A stretch of DNA of 64,000 bases from Methylorubrum rhodesianum (GCF_014199985.1 NZ_JACHOS010000005.1:248001-312000); one strand, 5' to 3'. Shown: positions 50,841-59,092, numbered from the stretch's first letter. Notes: generated by a model from the sequence alone, not told the origin. Program-made: numbers and translations.

Positions 50841-50994
50841 TCGGTGCATCCTCGCGGCCTGGCAGCGGGTCCGCCGGCCTGCGGGATCGGAGAGGGCGCA
50901 ATTCGCCCCAAGGTGGGGCGCGCCGATCAGAATGGTGGAGGTGCCGCCGACGGGGCCGTGCCCGCACGTCTCGCGACGGATAACCTCTGGGCTT

Positions 50995-51014
50995 GTTTTG
51001 CCCGTCGGGTCAAG
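50995..51014 (-). repeat. 20-bp intergenic box, copy 2
   Basis: Minus-strand CTTGACCCGACGGGCAAAAC, one base different from copies 1 and 3. Seventeen nt downstream is GTCGCGAGACG (50967-50977), also present 16 nt downstream of copy 3. Located in the 217-bp gap between the 51027 gene and the scaffold, with a terminator further downstream. Confidence 0.7.
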
Positions 51015-51026
51015 AGGATTCGCGCG

Positions 51027-51521
51027 CTACTGCGTCGGGTCCGCAGCCCATAGGTTCACCTTCACGCCCGAGGCCACGCCGCCGAACACGTTGAATTCGA
51101 GGAGCGCGGCCAGCGATAGGAGCGCCGCTGGCAGCAGGCGCGAGCGCTGAGCTTTCACCGTCACTGCCGTGTGCGTGTCCGTGCCGGACGCCGCGTCGTT
51201 GGTGAACGAGCGGCCCACGATCTGGACCACCACAGGCGAGCCGAGATCCTCGACCATGTACGTGATCGGCGGCAGCTTGCCGGCCGGGCACACGATCGGG
51301 CGAGCGAAGGTCCACAGGTACGTGCCATCGCCCAGCGTCGTCACCACCGTGCGCTGAACGCGCGCCGCGTGGGTGTGATCGGAACGGGCGAACTCGGACG
51401 ACGTGCCGCCCTTCCCGTCGAGCGCGGTCGCGGGCGGCGTCGCATCGGACGCGACAGGGACCGCCCGGGCGATCGCCGCCGAGACCGCGCCCGCCGACAT
51501 GCCGGTGCCGTAGCCGGGCAT
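51027..51521 (-). CDS. small prophage structural protein with SDHTH-type motif
   Basis: 164 residues. The N-terminal AATPPATALDGKGGTSSEFA-like stretch (DATPPATALDGKGGTSSEFA) followed by RSDHTHAARVQR is common in phage fibres and needle proteins. The rest is beta-rich (TVVTTLGDGTYLWTFARPIV, YMVEDLGSPVVVQIVGRSF). Ends in a hydrophobic helix and GVKVNLWAADPTQ. Probably a minor virion protein. Confidence 0.65.
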   Translation of the reverse strand: MPGYGTGMSAGAVSAAIARAVPVASDATPPATALDGKGGTSSEFARSDHTHAARVQRTVVTTLGDGTYLWTFARPIVCPAGKLPPITYMVEDLGSPVVVQIVGRSFTNDAASGTDTHTAVTVKAQRSRLLPAALLSLAALLEFNVFGGVASGVKVNLWAADPTQ

Positions 51522-51523
51522 GG

Positions 51524-51841
51524 TCAGAAGCCGAAGCCGACGGTGATCTCGACGTCCGGCGCGCCGCCATCACCGAGCACGGCCGCAAACCGCTCGCCCT
51601 GCTGAAGGGTGCGGATCTCCACCGCACCGGCCGGCAGCGCCATCGACGTTGCGTCCGGCAGCGCCATCGCGGCCTTGTTGCCGAACTCGATCCGGGCCGG
51701 GACGGTGCCCCGGTTCCAGAGGCGCACCTGCGTTCCGGAGCCGTGCGGCAGGTTCGGGAGCGACGGCGCTGCGCCGGCGACGGTGTTCGCGCTCAGTCGG
51801 AGCGTGCTGAACGGCGTGGCGCGGAAGGGGTCGAGGTTCAT
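51524..51841 (-). CDS. small beta-rich prophage protein
   Basis: 105 residues (MNLDPFRATPFSTLRLSANT, GTQVRLWNRGTVPARIEFGN, EIRTLQQGERFAAVLG). Its ATG overlaps the portal stop (TGATG). A single beta-sandwich-like domain; possibly a head decoration or adaptor protein. Confidence 0.65.
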   Translation of the reverse strand: MNLDPFRATPFSTLRLSANTVAGAAPSLPNLPHGSGTQVRLWNRGTVPARIEFGNKAAMALPDATSMALPAGAVEIRTLQQGERFAAVLGDGGAPDVEITVGFGF

Positions 51842-54177
51842 CAGGGCTGGCCCATCATCTCGGGCGCGGGCAGACCCATCGCGCCGGGGTCAAAAGAAAA
51901 GGCGCCCGGAGGCGCCTCGATGAAGTCGGTGGGGAGTGCCGCGGGCGGCGGCTCGGGCTCCGGAGGAGGGGGCGGGGGTGGAGCCTCGACCGCGGACATC
52001 TCCTCCAGGATCATCGAGACCACTTCGGAGAGTTGCGCGACGGCAGCGCCGATCGCGTCGAGCCGCGGATCGGCGGCCGACACCGATTCCCTGCCCGGAT
52101 TATGCACGTCGTCATGCATGGCGGGCTGCGTCCGCCCGGCCTCCAGGATGCGCGCCTGCGCGTCGATGCGCGCCTTCTCGATCTCGGCTTGGATCTTCAG
52201 CACGTCGGCCTCGAGCTTCTCGCGATCGACCGCGAGCTTCGCCATGTCGAGTTCCTGCCGACCCGCCTCGATCTGCTGCTGGCGCTCCTGCGCCTGCATG
52301 GCCGCCTGCTGCTCGGGCGAGGGCGGCATGGGCGGCGGCGGGGGCTCGCCGCTCTCCTGCGCCTCCTGCGCCTGGATCTGGGGCGGCAGCATGGTCCGGA
52401 TGCGCTTGGCGATCTTATCCGCCATCGGCCAATCCTGCGCCTTGGCGAAGAGGTCGAGGACGACAGGTGCAAGCTGCGGCGCGGCCTGGATCAGCGTCAC
52501 CATGCCGTCGAGCGCGGCCTCGCGCCGGGTCGTGTAGCTAGGCCCCATCTCCATGGCGACGTCGTAGGCGCCAACCGTGACGTCGTTCTTGATCTTGTCG
52601 AGCGGCTGGCCGTCGTCAGCGAGTCCGGCCACCTGGTTGATCTGGACGAGATCGACCTTGCCGTCCTCTCCCACAATCCGCAGCGTGCGAGCCGTGTCGT
52701 AGACGTGCGGAATCATCCCGCAGACGATCGCGCCCGTGTGCCGGATGCTGCGCGAGAAGTTCACGATGTAGACGAACGAGCCGACGTCGCCCTCGCGCTG
52801 GCGGGACTGGATCGCCTTGCCCGAAGTCTCGTTCGAGCGGGCACCGAGCGACGCGTCATAGACGCCCGTGACCGCCTTCATGTCCTCGGCTGCCTCGCGG
52901 GTCAGCTCGGCGAGGCCGGAAGAGGCGACAGGCGGCTGCGAGCGCTCCGGGCGTAATCCCGGCATTCCGGGTTGCGGGTTGTAGAGCAGGAACGGATGGT
53001 TCTCGGTGTTCGCAGTCGCCCAGAGATCCTCGTAGCCCTTGAACATCTCCACGGTGCCGACGAACGGCGCCTTGGGCTGGAGCGCCACTACCTCAGTCTG
53101 GGTCGAGCGGGCATAGTTGTAGGCGCGCTGCGCATCCTTCGCGAACCGGATCACGCCGCGACGGGCCCGGCGCTTGCCGATCGTCATCTCGACGCCGACC
53201 ACCGGCACCACGGGGATGAAGCGGCCGGGGATCTCGGTCGGACCGTCGAGCACCGCGTTCGCGCTGATCACGTACCGCTCGACGCGGTGACCGGGGCGCT
53301 TCTCTACACGCACCCGGGCGCCCTGCACCTTGGCCGCCTCGATCAGCGCCAGTTTTTCAGCATGGTCGTCGGCCGCCTCATCGGTCAGGTCGAGGATCTC
53401 GCCGTCGGGCATCAGCGCCAGCGTCTTCTCGACGGGCGTCTTGGTGAAATACTCGGCGATGCGCACCATGTCGGCGCCCGCCCACTCGGCCATGCCGGCG
53501 CGCGTCAGGTCCGTGTCGCCGATCTCGGCCGCGGGGTGATCCGGATAGGTCTCCTCGTAGACGTCCCGGCTCATATCGACGGGCACGAAGCAGAACTTTG
53601 CATCCTCGCGGGTCGGAAGCACCGCATCCGGATCCCAGCGCACGCCGACGCCATCGGGCACGCCAACGATGCGGATCTCCTGCTCGAACGTCGTGTCGGA
53701 GCCGTACTCGGTGATGACCTTCCAGTGCCCGATTCCGGCACCGACCTGCTGGTCAGCAGCCGCGAAGTAGGCCGAAGGCGCGTCCGAGCGGTTCTCGACG
53801 TAACGCACCATGCCGGCGATGACGTCGGCGGTCTCAGGGTCGCCGCGGCTGTCGACTGGCACGACCTTGATGGCGGGACGCATCTGGCGAATGTCGCCCG
53901 TGATCTGGGCGATGGTGGTGGGAAGCCGGTTGAACTCCAGGCAGGGGCGGCCCTCGCGCATCTGCTTGGCCTCTTCCGTCCACTGCGCGCCCGGGGTCTC
54001 GAGGAAGTCGAGATCCTCGTAGGCGTCGGCGCGGTTCTGGCGATCGAACTCGTCGGCGCGGCGCCAGCGCTTTTTCGCAACGTCGAGCACCTTGTCGAGG
54101 GCATCGCCCTTCGCATCGGGCTCGGGCTTCGACGGCTTGCGCAGCCGGCCGAGCAGGGAATCGGTGAAGCGACCCAT
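51841..54177 (-). CDS. portal protein (P22 gp1-like)
   Basis: 778 residues from ATG 54177 (P22 portal is about 725). The N-terminal region shows DRQNRADAYEDLDFLETPGA, QWTEEAKQMREGRPCLEFNR and NRLPTTIAQITGDIRQMRP, typical of this portal family, and SNETSGKAIQSRQREGDVGS lies in the core. The C-terminus is a long helical barrel (about 600-690, QQAAMQAQERQQQIEAGRQE) followed by a Pro-rich tail. The portal forms the 12-member DNA channel. A terminator hairpin is embedded in the last ~25 codons. Confidence 0.88.
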   Translation of the reverse strand: MGRFTDSLLGRLRKPSKPEPDAKGDALDKVLDVAKKRWRRADEFDRQNRADAYEDLDFLETPGAQWTEEAKQMREGRPCLEFNRLPTTIAQITGDIRQMRPAIKVVPVDSRGDPETADVIAGMVRYVENRSDAPSAYFAAADQQVGAGIGHWKVITEYGSDTTFEQEIRIVGVPDGVGVRWDPDAVLPTREDAKFCFVPVDMSRDVYEETYPDHPAAEIGDTDLTRAGMAEWAGADMVRIAEYFTKTPVEKTLALMPDGEILDLTDEAADDHAEKLALIEAAKVQGARVRVEKRPGHRVERYVISANAVLDGPTEIPGRFIPVVPVVGVEMTIGKRRARRGVIRFAKDAQRAYNYARSTQTEVVALQPKAPFVGTVEMFKGYEDLWATANTENHPFLLYNPQPGMPGLRPERSQPPVASSGLAELTREAAEDMKAVTGVYDASLGARSNETSGKAIQSRQREGDVGSFVYIVNFSRSIRHTGAIVCGMIPHVYDTARTLRIVGEDGKVDLVQINQVAGLADDGQPLDKIKNDVTVGAYDVAMEMGPSYTTRREAALDGMVTLIQAAPQLAPVVLDLFAKAQDWPMADKIAKRIRTMLPPQIQAQEAQESGEPPPPPMPPSPEQQAAMQAQERQQQIEAGRQELDMAKLAVDREKLEADVLKIQAEIEKARIDAQARILEAGRTQPAMHDDVHNPGRESVSAADPRLDAIGAAVAQLSEVVSMILEEMSAVEAPPPPPPPEPEPPPAALPTDFIEAPPGAFSFDPGAMGLPAPEMMGQP
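51892..51917 (-). terminator. terminator inside the 3' end of the portal gene
   Basis: On the minus strand AGGCGCC-TCCG-GGCGCCT, then TTTCTTTT. It lies about 50 nt before the portal stop codon, within coding sequence, and would reduce expression of the genes that follow. Confidence 0.65.
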
Positions 54178-54181
54178 CGTT

Positions 54182-55777
54182 TTAGCCTGCCATCCAGCCG
54201 CCGCGGCGACGGCCGCTCGCACTGCCGATCTTCAGGGGCGCTTCCTCGATCACCGGCTCGGCGAACGTGAGCGCCACGGCATCCCATGTGTCGGGCGAGG
54301 GAATCCCCATCGACCGCATCTTTTCCTTCGACCAGAGCTGCACCTGGCCGCGGCTGTTGTGGCTGTAGCCGGTCGAGCAGGCGTCGGCCTGGATCTCGTC
54401 CTCGTCCGGGATATCGACGCCGGCCGGGTCCTCCAGCCAGTCGAGCGAATTCATCCAGATCTCGGCGCGGCGGTTCAGCGGGCCGGGCAGCTTCTCGCCC
54501 GTGGTCGGCGAGAACCGATCCGGCGCGATCGGAGCGCCGCCGAAGTTCACCGGAACGACGATGCCGCGGCCGGGCGTGCCGTAACCGCGCTCGACGAGGA
54601 TATCGTAGACGCCGGCGCCGTAGCCGCCGGTCACGTCGATGAAGCACTTCGCGGGCTTGTCGCGATCGATCTCCACCGCGACGTGGTTCGCGCTCTCCGG
54701 GATCGACAGCCCGACCGGGCCGCCGGCCGACAGCAGCTTGCGGCCGCGGCGCTTGGCCAGCGCGTGCCGGTCGACGCCCTGGTGCGCGGGGTCGTAGCCG
54801 AACACCAGCGGGCCCGAGGCTTCCACCGTGCGCTTGCGGGCAGCCATCACCAGCTTGGCGCTGATGAGGCCGTTCGTATTCGCCATCTGGAAAGCCTCGG
54901 CCGCGGTCGCGGGGTATTCTTGGCGGAACAGGCTCTCGCCCAGGTCCGCGATCTTGAGCCGACGCCAGTACATCTGCGCGTCGTCGAGGCCGTGAGCCTC
55001 GGCGTAATCGACCTCAGACTCGTTCTGCTCGTCAGGGTCGGTGGAGAGCGTGAACCCCTCGGGCGGGGTCTTCCGGTATTCGTCCTGCCAGAACCACGGG
55101 ACGAAGATCGCCTGATATTCGCTCTCGCCCCGCTCGGCCTTCCGCCACTGCTGATGGAAGTAGTTTCCGACCCCGTTGGCGGTACTTTCGAGGATAACCT
55201 CGGTCCCGGCCTCGTCCGCGATCGCTTGGAGGATGCCCGACGCGTGGCTGTGCGCGTGCGGCCAGAACCCGACCTCAGACCCGTGGAAGAGCTGCAGGGT
55301 GTTGCCGCGGCCGACCGCCTTCGATCCGGCCGTGCCGACCTTGTAACCGCTGTCGAGGCGGTCGAAGAGCAGTTCCTTCGCGTTCGCCGCGCCCGTCGAG
55401 GGCTTCACCAGCGCCGGGCAGTGCTCGTGATACCGCGACACCATCTCGAACAGCGCCGCGGTCGAATCGTCCTGGTGCGTCAGGATGAAGGTCCGGACGC
55501 CCTTCTTGTGGGTCGTGCGCCAGTAGAACCGGCCGCCGATGTACGTCGAGGCGCCCTGCTGCCGACCCTTCAGGATCAGGGCCCGCACCGAACCCGTCCG
55601 GAGAAGCTGCGCCTGCAGCCGCTCGTGGATGTAGATCTGTGCCTTGTTCAGCGTGAACGGGACGATCTTGCCCGACTTCGTCCTGATCCGAAGGCAGCGC
55701 GGGGCATAGTGCTCGAAGTCGTCCTTGAGCTTCTGCCGGACCGCGCGCTCGCGGTCACTCAAGGTCGTCGAGAGCAT
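54182..55777 (-). CDS. terminase large subunit
   Basis: 531 residues from ATG 55777 (MLSTTLSDRERAVRQKLKDD), overlapping the small subunit by 23 nt; an ATG at 55801 is possible. The ATPase domain has LKGRQQGASTYIGGRFY near residue 75, a Walker-A variant lacking the central Lys as in other P22-like terminases, and TEVILESTANGVGNYF, which includes the coupling-motif region. The nuclease domain has VFGYDPAHQGVDRHAL near 330, FIDVTGGYGAGVYDIL near 390 and WDAVALTFA near the C-terminus, supplying the three Asp of an RNase-H-like site. It packages DNA into the portal. Confidence 0.88.
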   Translation of the reverse strand: MLSTTLSDRERAVRQKLKDDFEHYAPRCLRIRTKSGKIVPFTLNKAQIYIHERLQAQLLRTGSVRALILKGRQQGASTYIGGRFYWRTTHKKGVRTFILTHQDDSTAALFEMVSRYHEHCPALVKPSTGAANAKELLFDRLDSGYKVGTAGSKAVGRGNTLQLFHGSEVGFWPHAHSHASGILQAIADEAGTEVILESTANGVGNYFHQQWRKAERGESEYQAIFVPWFWQDEYRKTPPEGFTLSTDPDEQNESEVDYAEAHGLDDAQMYWRRLKIADLGESLFRQEYPATAAEAFQMANTNGLISAKLVMAARKRTVEASGPLVFGYDPAHQGVDRHALAKRRGRKLLSAGGPVGLSIPESANHVAVEIDRDKPAKCFIDVTGGYGAGVYDILVERGYGTPGRGIVVPVNFGGAPIAPDRFSPTTGEKLPGPLNRRAEIWMNSLDWLEDPAGVDIPDEDEIQADACSTGYSHNSRGQVQLWSKEKMRSMGIPSPDTWDAVALTFAEPVIEEAPLKIGSASGRRRGGWMAG

Positions 55778-56192
55778 CCTCGTGGCTGCGGACTGCAACA
55801 TTCGCGTCGATCCGCTGACGGTTGGTGTAGGCGTCGCCCATCTCCTTCGCGACCTGCACGAGGAGGTTCGCCACAAGCACCGCGTTGCCGCGCTTCTCGG
55901 CGGTCTCGATCATGCGGGAGAGGGTGCGGAGCCGAACGACCTTGTGCGAGACGCCGATCGCCGCCGTGTCGGTCAGGAAGGTGGTCCGCGTGGCCTCGAA
56001 CAGCTCGCGGTAGTGCTGCGACAGGGACGAGCCTGCCCGCTTGCCCGGATCGTAGGCCTCGACCGACTGCCGAGTGATCTCGATGCCGAACTCTTCCTTG
56101 ACCGCCTTCGCCACGTCGGAGGGCGTCTCGAACATCGCAAGTTGTTGGACGACGAAGGTTTTCGCCTCGTCCGTGAGCGTCTGCTGAGCCAT
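55755..56192 (-). CDS. terminase small subunit (DUF2280 family)
   Basis: 145 residues. DUF2280 pattern: KTFVVQQLAMFETPSDVAKA, VKEEFGIEITRQSVEAYDPG, KRAGSSLSQHYRELFEATRT. The N-terminal HTH recognises the packaging site; the helical C-terminus oligomerises. It directly precedes and overlaps the large subunit. Confidence 0.85.
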   Translation of the reverse strand: MAQQTLTDEAKTFVVQQLAMFETPSDVAKAVKEEFGIEITRQSVEAYDPGKRAGSSLSQHYRELFEATRTTFLTDTAAIGVSHKVVRLRTLSRMIETAEKRGNAVLVANLLVQVAKEMGDAYTNRQRIDANVAVRSHEDALDDLE

Positions 56193-56200
56193 GGCCGCCG

Positions 56201-56842
56201 TCAGGGTTTCGTCAGGCCACGCCCACAGGTCCCGCAGGCGCCCGCGATGTCAGCCTCGCAGATGATCGGAGCCCGACCGGCCGCCTCGACGAGGGCGCGC
56301 GTCCGGCCCGCACCGTTGCCGGCGCCGTACCGCTCGACGATGCCGACGAACTCCTCGACATCATGGCCGCGGATGCCGAACACCGGCCGGCCCGTCGTCT
56401 TGCTGAAGCGCGGCGCGCCCCAGGCATCCTTCTTCTGGCCCGCGTGCAGCAGCTCGTGCTCGACCAGCGCGCAGAACGCGGCGTCGGAGCACTCGTCGGC
56501 ATAGCCAGCGTCGAAGGTGAGCAGGAAGTCCGGGATCTCGCCGAACCAGCCGCCGATCTGTTGTGCCCACCGGGCCTTGGCCCAGCGGTTGCCGATGAAG
56601 GTGGCCTCCTCGCACATCCCGACGACGGCGTTGCCCTGCCGCTCATTCGGGAGCGCACACCAGAGGACGCCGAGGCGCGCATCACGCAGGTGCAGGTGCT
56701 CCTCGTTGAGGAGCGGGGCGTCCTCGTCGATGAAGGTCGCCCGCATCCAGGCTTCCAGATCGTGCGCCGGCTCGACGGGGTACGCGGTCAGCGCGCCCTC
56801 TTGGCCAAGCAGCCGCTCCGGAGGCCGCGGGCGGGTCAGCAT
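56201..56842 (-). CDS. putative phage metallopeptidase
   Basis: 213 residues. Zinc-protease motif HELLH within FCALVEHELLHAGQKKDAWG near residue 130, with GHDVEEFVGIVERYG downstream, which may supply the third ligand. The C-terminus has a four-Cys cluster-like CGTCGRGL and an upstream Cys (APIICEADIAGAC). This fits the phage metallopeptidase family found near terminase genes. The substrate is unknown. Its ATG overlaps the previous stop (TGATG at 56840-56844). Confidence 0.78.
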   Translation of the reverse strand: MLTRPRPPERLLGQEGALTAYPVEPAHDLEAWMRATFIDEDAPLLNEEHLHLRDARLGVLWCALPNERQGNAVVGMCEEATFIGNRWAKARWAQQIGGWFGEIPDFLLTFDAGYADECSDAAFCALVEHELLHAGQKKDAWGAPRFSKTTGRPVFGIRGHDVEEFVGIVERYGAGNGAGRTRALVEAAGRAPIICEADIAGACGTCGRGLTKP

Positions 56843-57117
56843 CAGCCCTTCCGCCGCTCACAAACGATCTTGTGCCGCTCACCTGGCGCCAGGCCAAGAT
56901 GTGTCGCCAGCATCATCCCGACCTTCGGGCAATCGAATTGCCCGGCGGGCTGCACCAGCATGTCGGTCGCGTTCTCGCGTGAGCAGGCGGGCGCCTCGAC
57001 GCCGGCCGGACAGGAGAGGGCGATGGCGAGGAAGCCATCGGCGGCGATCGACGGGCGCGGGGCCGCCAGCAGCACGGCGAACGGCACCAGCGTGAAGGCG
57101 AGGGCGGCGCGGATCAT
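56842..57117 (-). CDS. small exported prophage protein
   Basis: 91 residues from ATG 57117. A signal peptide (LAFTLVPFAVLLAAPRPSIA) precedes a mature part with four Cys (LSCPAGVEAPACSREN, FDCPKVGMM, KIVCERRKG), so likely two disulphides in the periplasm. Coupled on both sides by overlapping stop/start codons. Confidence 0.65.
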   Translation of the reverse strand: MIRAALAFTLVPFAVLLAAPRPSIAADGFLAIALSCPAGVEAPACSRENATDMLVQPAGQFDCPKVGMMLATHLGLAPGERHKIVCERRKG

Positions 57118-57314
57118 GAGAGCGCGGCCTCGTCGGTCTCGGGCGAATGGCCAGCCTGCCGACGCACCATGATGGAGCGCAGCACAATCAGCGCCTCGGG
57201 GAGCTCGAACCACGCGCCGTCGCGCAGCGCCCGCTTGAGCAGGCGCTCCGCTTCCTCTGATGCCTGCCGGTAGCTCATGCCGGCGAACCGGCGGTGCGGA
57301 TTGTCCGTGCACAT
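57114..57314 (-). CDS. 66-residue prophage protein
   Basis: Helical and charged (SYRQASEEAERLLKRALRDG, then PEALIVLRSIMVRRQAG). Overlaps both neighbours by start/stop coupling (ATGA at 57114-57117, TGATG at 57312-57316). No known family. Confidence 0.6.
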   Translation of the reverse strand: MCTDNPHRRFAGMSYRQASEEAERLLKRALRDGAWFELPEALIVLRSIMVRRQAGHSPETDEAALS

Positions 57315-57430
57315 CAGTGCCTCGTCTCCGACAGCGGGAACACGAAGACGGGAGCCGGCCGAGCCGGACGCCGACCGACGGCAGCCACGGCGACGCCGGC
57401 CAGGACGAGGAGGGCGACGAGGCGGGGCAT
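57314..57430 (-). CDS. 38-residue prophage membrane peptide
   Basis: MPRLVALLVLAGVAVAAVGR followed by a Pro/Arg/Val tail; one membrane segment or signal anchor. Start/stop coupled to both neighbours (TGATG), which is the main support for its being translated. Confidence 0.5.
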   Translation of the reverse strand: MPRLVALLVLAGVAVAAVGRRPARPAPVFVFPLSETRH

Positions 57431-57546
57431 CAGCGCCCGCACCCGTTGCTGAGCACGCGGCCGGCGCGGATCACGCGCGGCGCATCGGCGGTGCGCTGGG
57501 TCGGCGCGGGCGCCAGGAGGCGGCGCAGAAGGGTGATGTACTTCAC
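57430..57546 (-). CDS. 38-residue prophage peptide, GTG start
   Basis: Translates from GTG 57546 as VKYITLLRRLLAPAPTQR, ending RVLSNGCGR. The start overlaps the previous stop (GTGA) and the stop overlaps the next ATG, continuing the coupled chain. Basic, soluble, unknown. Confidence 0.45.
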   Translation of the reverse strand: MKYITLLRRLLAPAPTQRTADAPRVIRAGRVLSNGCGR

Positions 57547-57794
57547 AGCCGGAACCTCGACATGACAGCCCGGCGCACCTCCGCCGCATCGGCGGCGACG
57601 TCGTCGGCGGGGGTGGTGACGAGCACGGGCGTTGCCGCCGGGAGCCCGCAGTCCTTCATCAGGGCACGGACCCGATCGACCTCGCGCCGGATGGCGCCGG
57701 GATCGCGCCGATGCGCGCCGTAGGCCGAGGCCGCGGGGTCAAGGCGACCGAGGCAGACCGCCTCGTCGTAGGAGGAGGCGGAGCGGGCAGTCAT
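57543..57794 (-). CDS. 83-residue prophage protein
   Basis: MTARSASSYDEAVCLGRLDP at the start, RREVDRVRALMKDCGLPAAT in the middle, and a charged C-terminus. ATG 57794 overlaps the recombinase stop (ATGA). Unknown function; possibly a small DNA-binding accessory of the recombinase. Confidence 0.55.
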   Translation of the reverse strand: MTARSASSYDEAVCLGRLDPAASAYGAHRRDPGAIRREVDRVRALMKDCGLPAATPVLVTTPADDVAADAAEVRRAVMSRFRL

Positions 57795-58738
57795 AGGAAC
57801 TTGCGTCCAGCGTGATCGTCGAAGGCGCGGGCGCGCCGGTCGTATTTCTGCAGCGTCGTCACCGCGGTGTGCCGGGTGACGTGCATGACCTTGAGGACGT
57901 CGGCCCCGGCAGCGAGCGCTGAGGTGACGAAGCCGGCGCGCAGCGAGTGGCCCGAGAACAGCGAGGCATCGAGCCCGGCCGCGCCGACATGGCGCTTCAC
58001 GATGTCCGCCACCGAGCGATCGGTGAGCCGGTCGGAGCCGACCCGCCCGCCCTTGTTGATGGGGCGGAACACCGGGCCGGCCGTGATCTTTGCCGCCGCG
58101 AGCCACGCGTCGAGGGCATCGCAGGGCTTGAGCTTGCCGCCGCGCGGAACCGCGATCTCCTGGCCCTGGCCATCCTGGTCCGTCTTCGAGCGGCGGACGT
58201 GGACGATGATGCCGTCCGGCACCCGCTCCAGGTCGGCGACATCGAGCGCCACGAGCTCGGAGCGCCGGAGCGCCGCGGCGAAGCCGATCAGCAGCAGCGC
58301 CCGGTCCCGCGCGCCGGACAGGTCGTCCGGGATTTTGCGCAGCGCCTTCTTCAGGGTCTCGGCCGTGACCGGCGCCTTGCGGGTCTGGCGGGTGCCGAGC
58401 GTCCGGCGGACGCCGCGCTGCGTGGCCTTCACCGCCTCTGAGGTGGTCGGGACATCGAAGCCGGCCGCCCGGTGCACCGCGGCGATCGCGGCGACGTGCA
58501 GATTGATGGTCGCCGGCTTCCGGCCGGTGTCCGCGAGGTGGGCGACGTAGGCCGCGACCGCGTGCGGCTCGGCCGGCACCGGGTTGGCCCCGACGCTCCG
58601 GCACCAGGTTACGAACATCCCGAAGGCGGAGGCGTAGGCCTTGCGGGTCCGATCCGATCGCGCCTCCGCCGCGTAGGCTTTGGCGCGGTCGAGCGACATG
58701 ATCTCCGCCGGTGCGGCGGGCACCGGCAGGAGGGTCAT
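57791..58738 (-). CDS. tyrosine recombinase / integrase
   Basis: 315 residues. The N-terminal SAM-like core-binding domain (TRKAYASAFGMFVTWCRSVG) is followed by a catalytic domain with Arg in AALRRSELVALDVADL near residue 160, a beta-hairpin Lys in RRSKTDQDG, HSLRAGF near 260, His in VTRHTAVTTLQKYD and the nucleophile Tyr in the same segment. All catalytic residues are present. There is no obvious N-terminal arm-binding domain. It lies 27 kb from the left attachment site, upstream of the packaging genes, an unusual place for the integrase of this element. Confidence 0.88.
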   Translation of the reverse strand: MTLLPVPAAPAEIMSLDRAKAYAAEARSDRTRKAYASAFGMFVTWCRSVGANPVPAEPHAVAAYVAHLADTGRKPATINLHVAAIAAVHRAAGFDVPTTSEAVKATQRGVRRTLGTRQTRKAPVTAETLKKALRKIPDDLSGARDRALLLIGFAAALRRSELVALDVADLERVPDGIIVHVRRSKTDQDGQGQEIAVPRGGKLKPCDALDAWLAAAKITAGPVFRPINKGGRVGSDRLTDRSVADIVKRHVGAAGLDASLFSGHSLRAGFVTSALAAGADVLKVMHVTRHTAVTTLQKYDRRARAFDDHAGRKFL

Positions 58739-58840
58739 GCGATTGAAACCAGAATGTTTTCGCCGGTTCGCTGTGTTGGTGCGATCGGCCGGAAATCACT
58801 TCCGACAACAAAAGTTAGCGGAAGCGGAGTGGAGAGCGGA

Positions 58841-59092
58841 TCAGCCCGCCTTCCGGCCCCGCGGCATCCGTAACTCGACGCTGAACGAGCGACCGCCATA
58901 GGTGCGCCGGCCGGTGCCGAAGGACAGCATTTCGGGGATGCCGACCTGCCGCCGACCCTTGCTCACCAGGGCGAGGATCCGCTTGCAGTGCGCGTCCTTC
59001 GCCTCGAGGTACTCGGCCTGATCGCGGAAGCGCCGACGGCAGAAGGCTCGGGCCTCCTGCTCGATCGCCGTGAGTGTGGCGTGCGCGCTCAT
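58841..59092 (-). CDS. small basic prophage protein
   Basis: 83 residues from ATG 59092 (MSAHATLTAIEQEARAFCRR); a TTG at 59113 is an alternative start. Helical N-terminus with DQAEYLEAKDAHCKRILALV, then GRRQVGIPEMLSF and a basic tail. Possibly a DNA-binding protein. About 100 bp of non-coding DNA separates it from the recombinase. Confidence 0.55.
   Translation of the reverse strand: MSAHATLTAIEQEARAFCRRRFRDQAEYLEAKDAHCKRILALVSKGRRQVGIPEMLSFGTGRRTYGGRSFSVELRMPRGRKAG

Noticed and set aside
50995..51014. Calling the 20-bp box a sigma70 promoter
   Set aside because: TTGACC fits a -35, but none of the three copies has a recognisable -10 at 16-18 nt, so it is listed as a repeat with unknown function.
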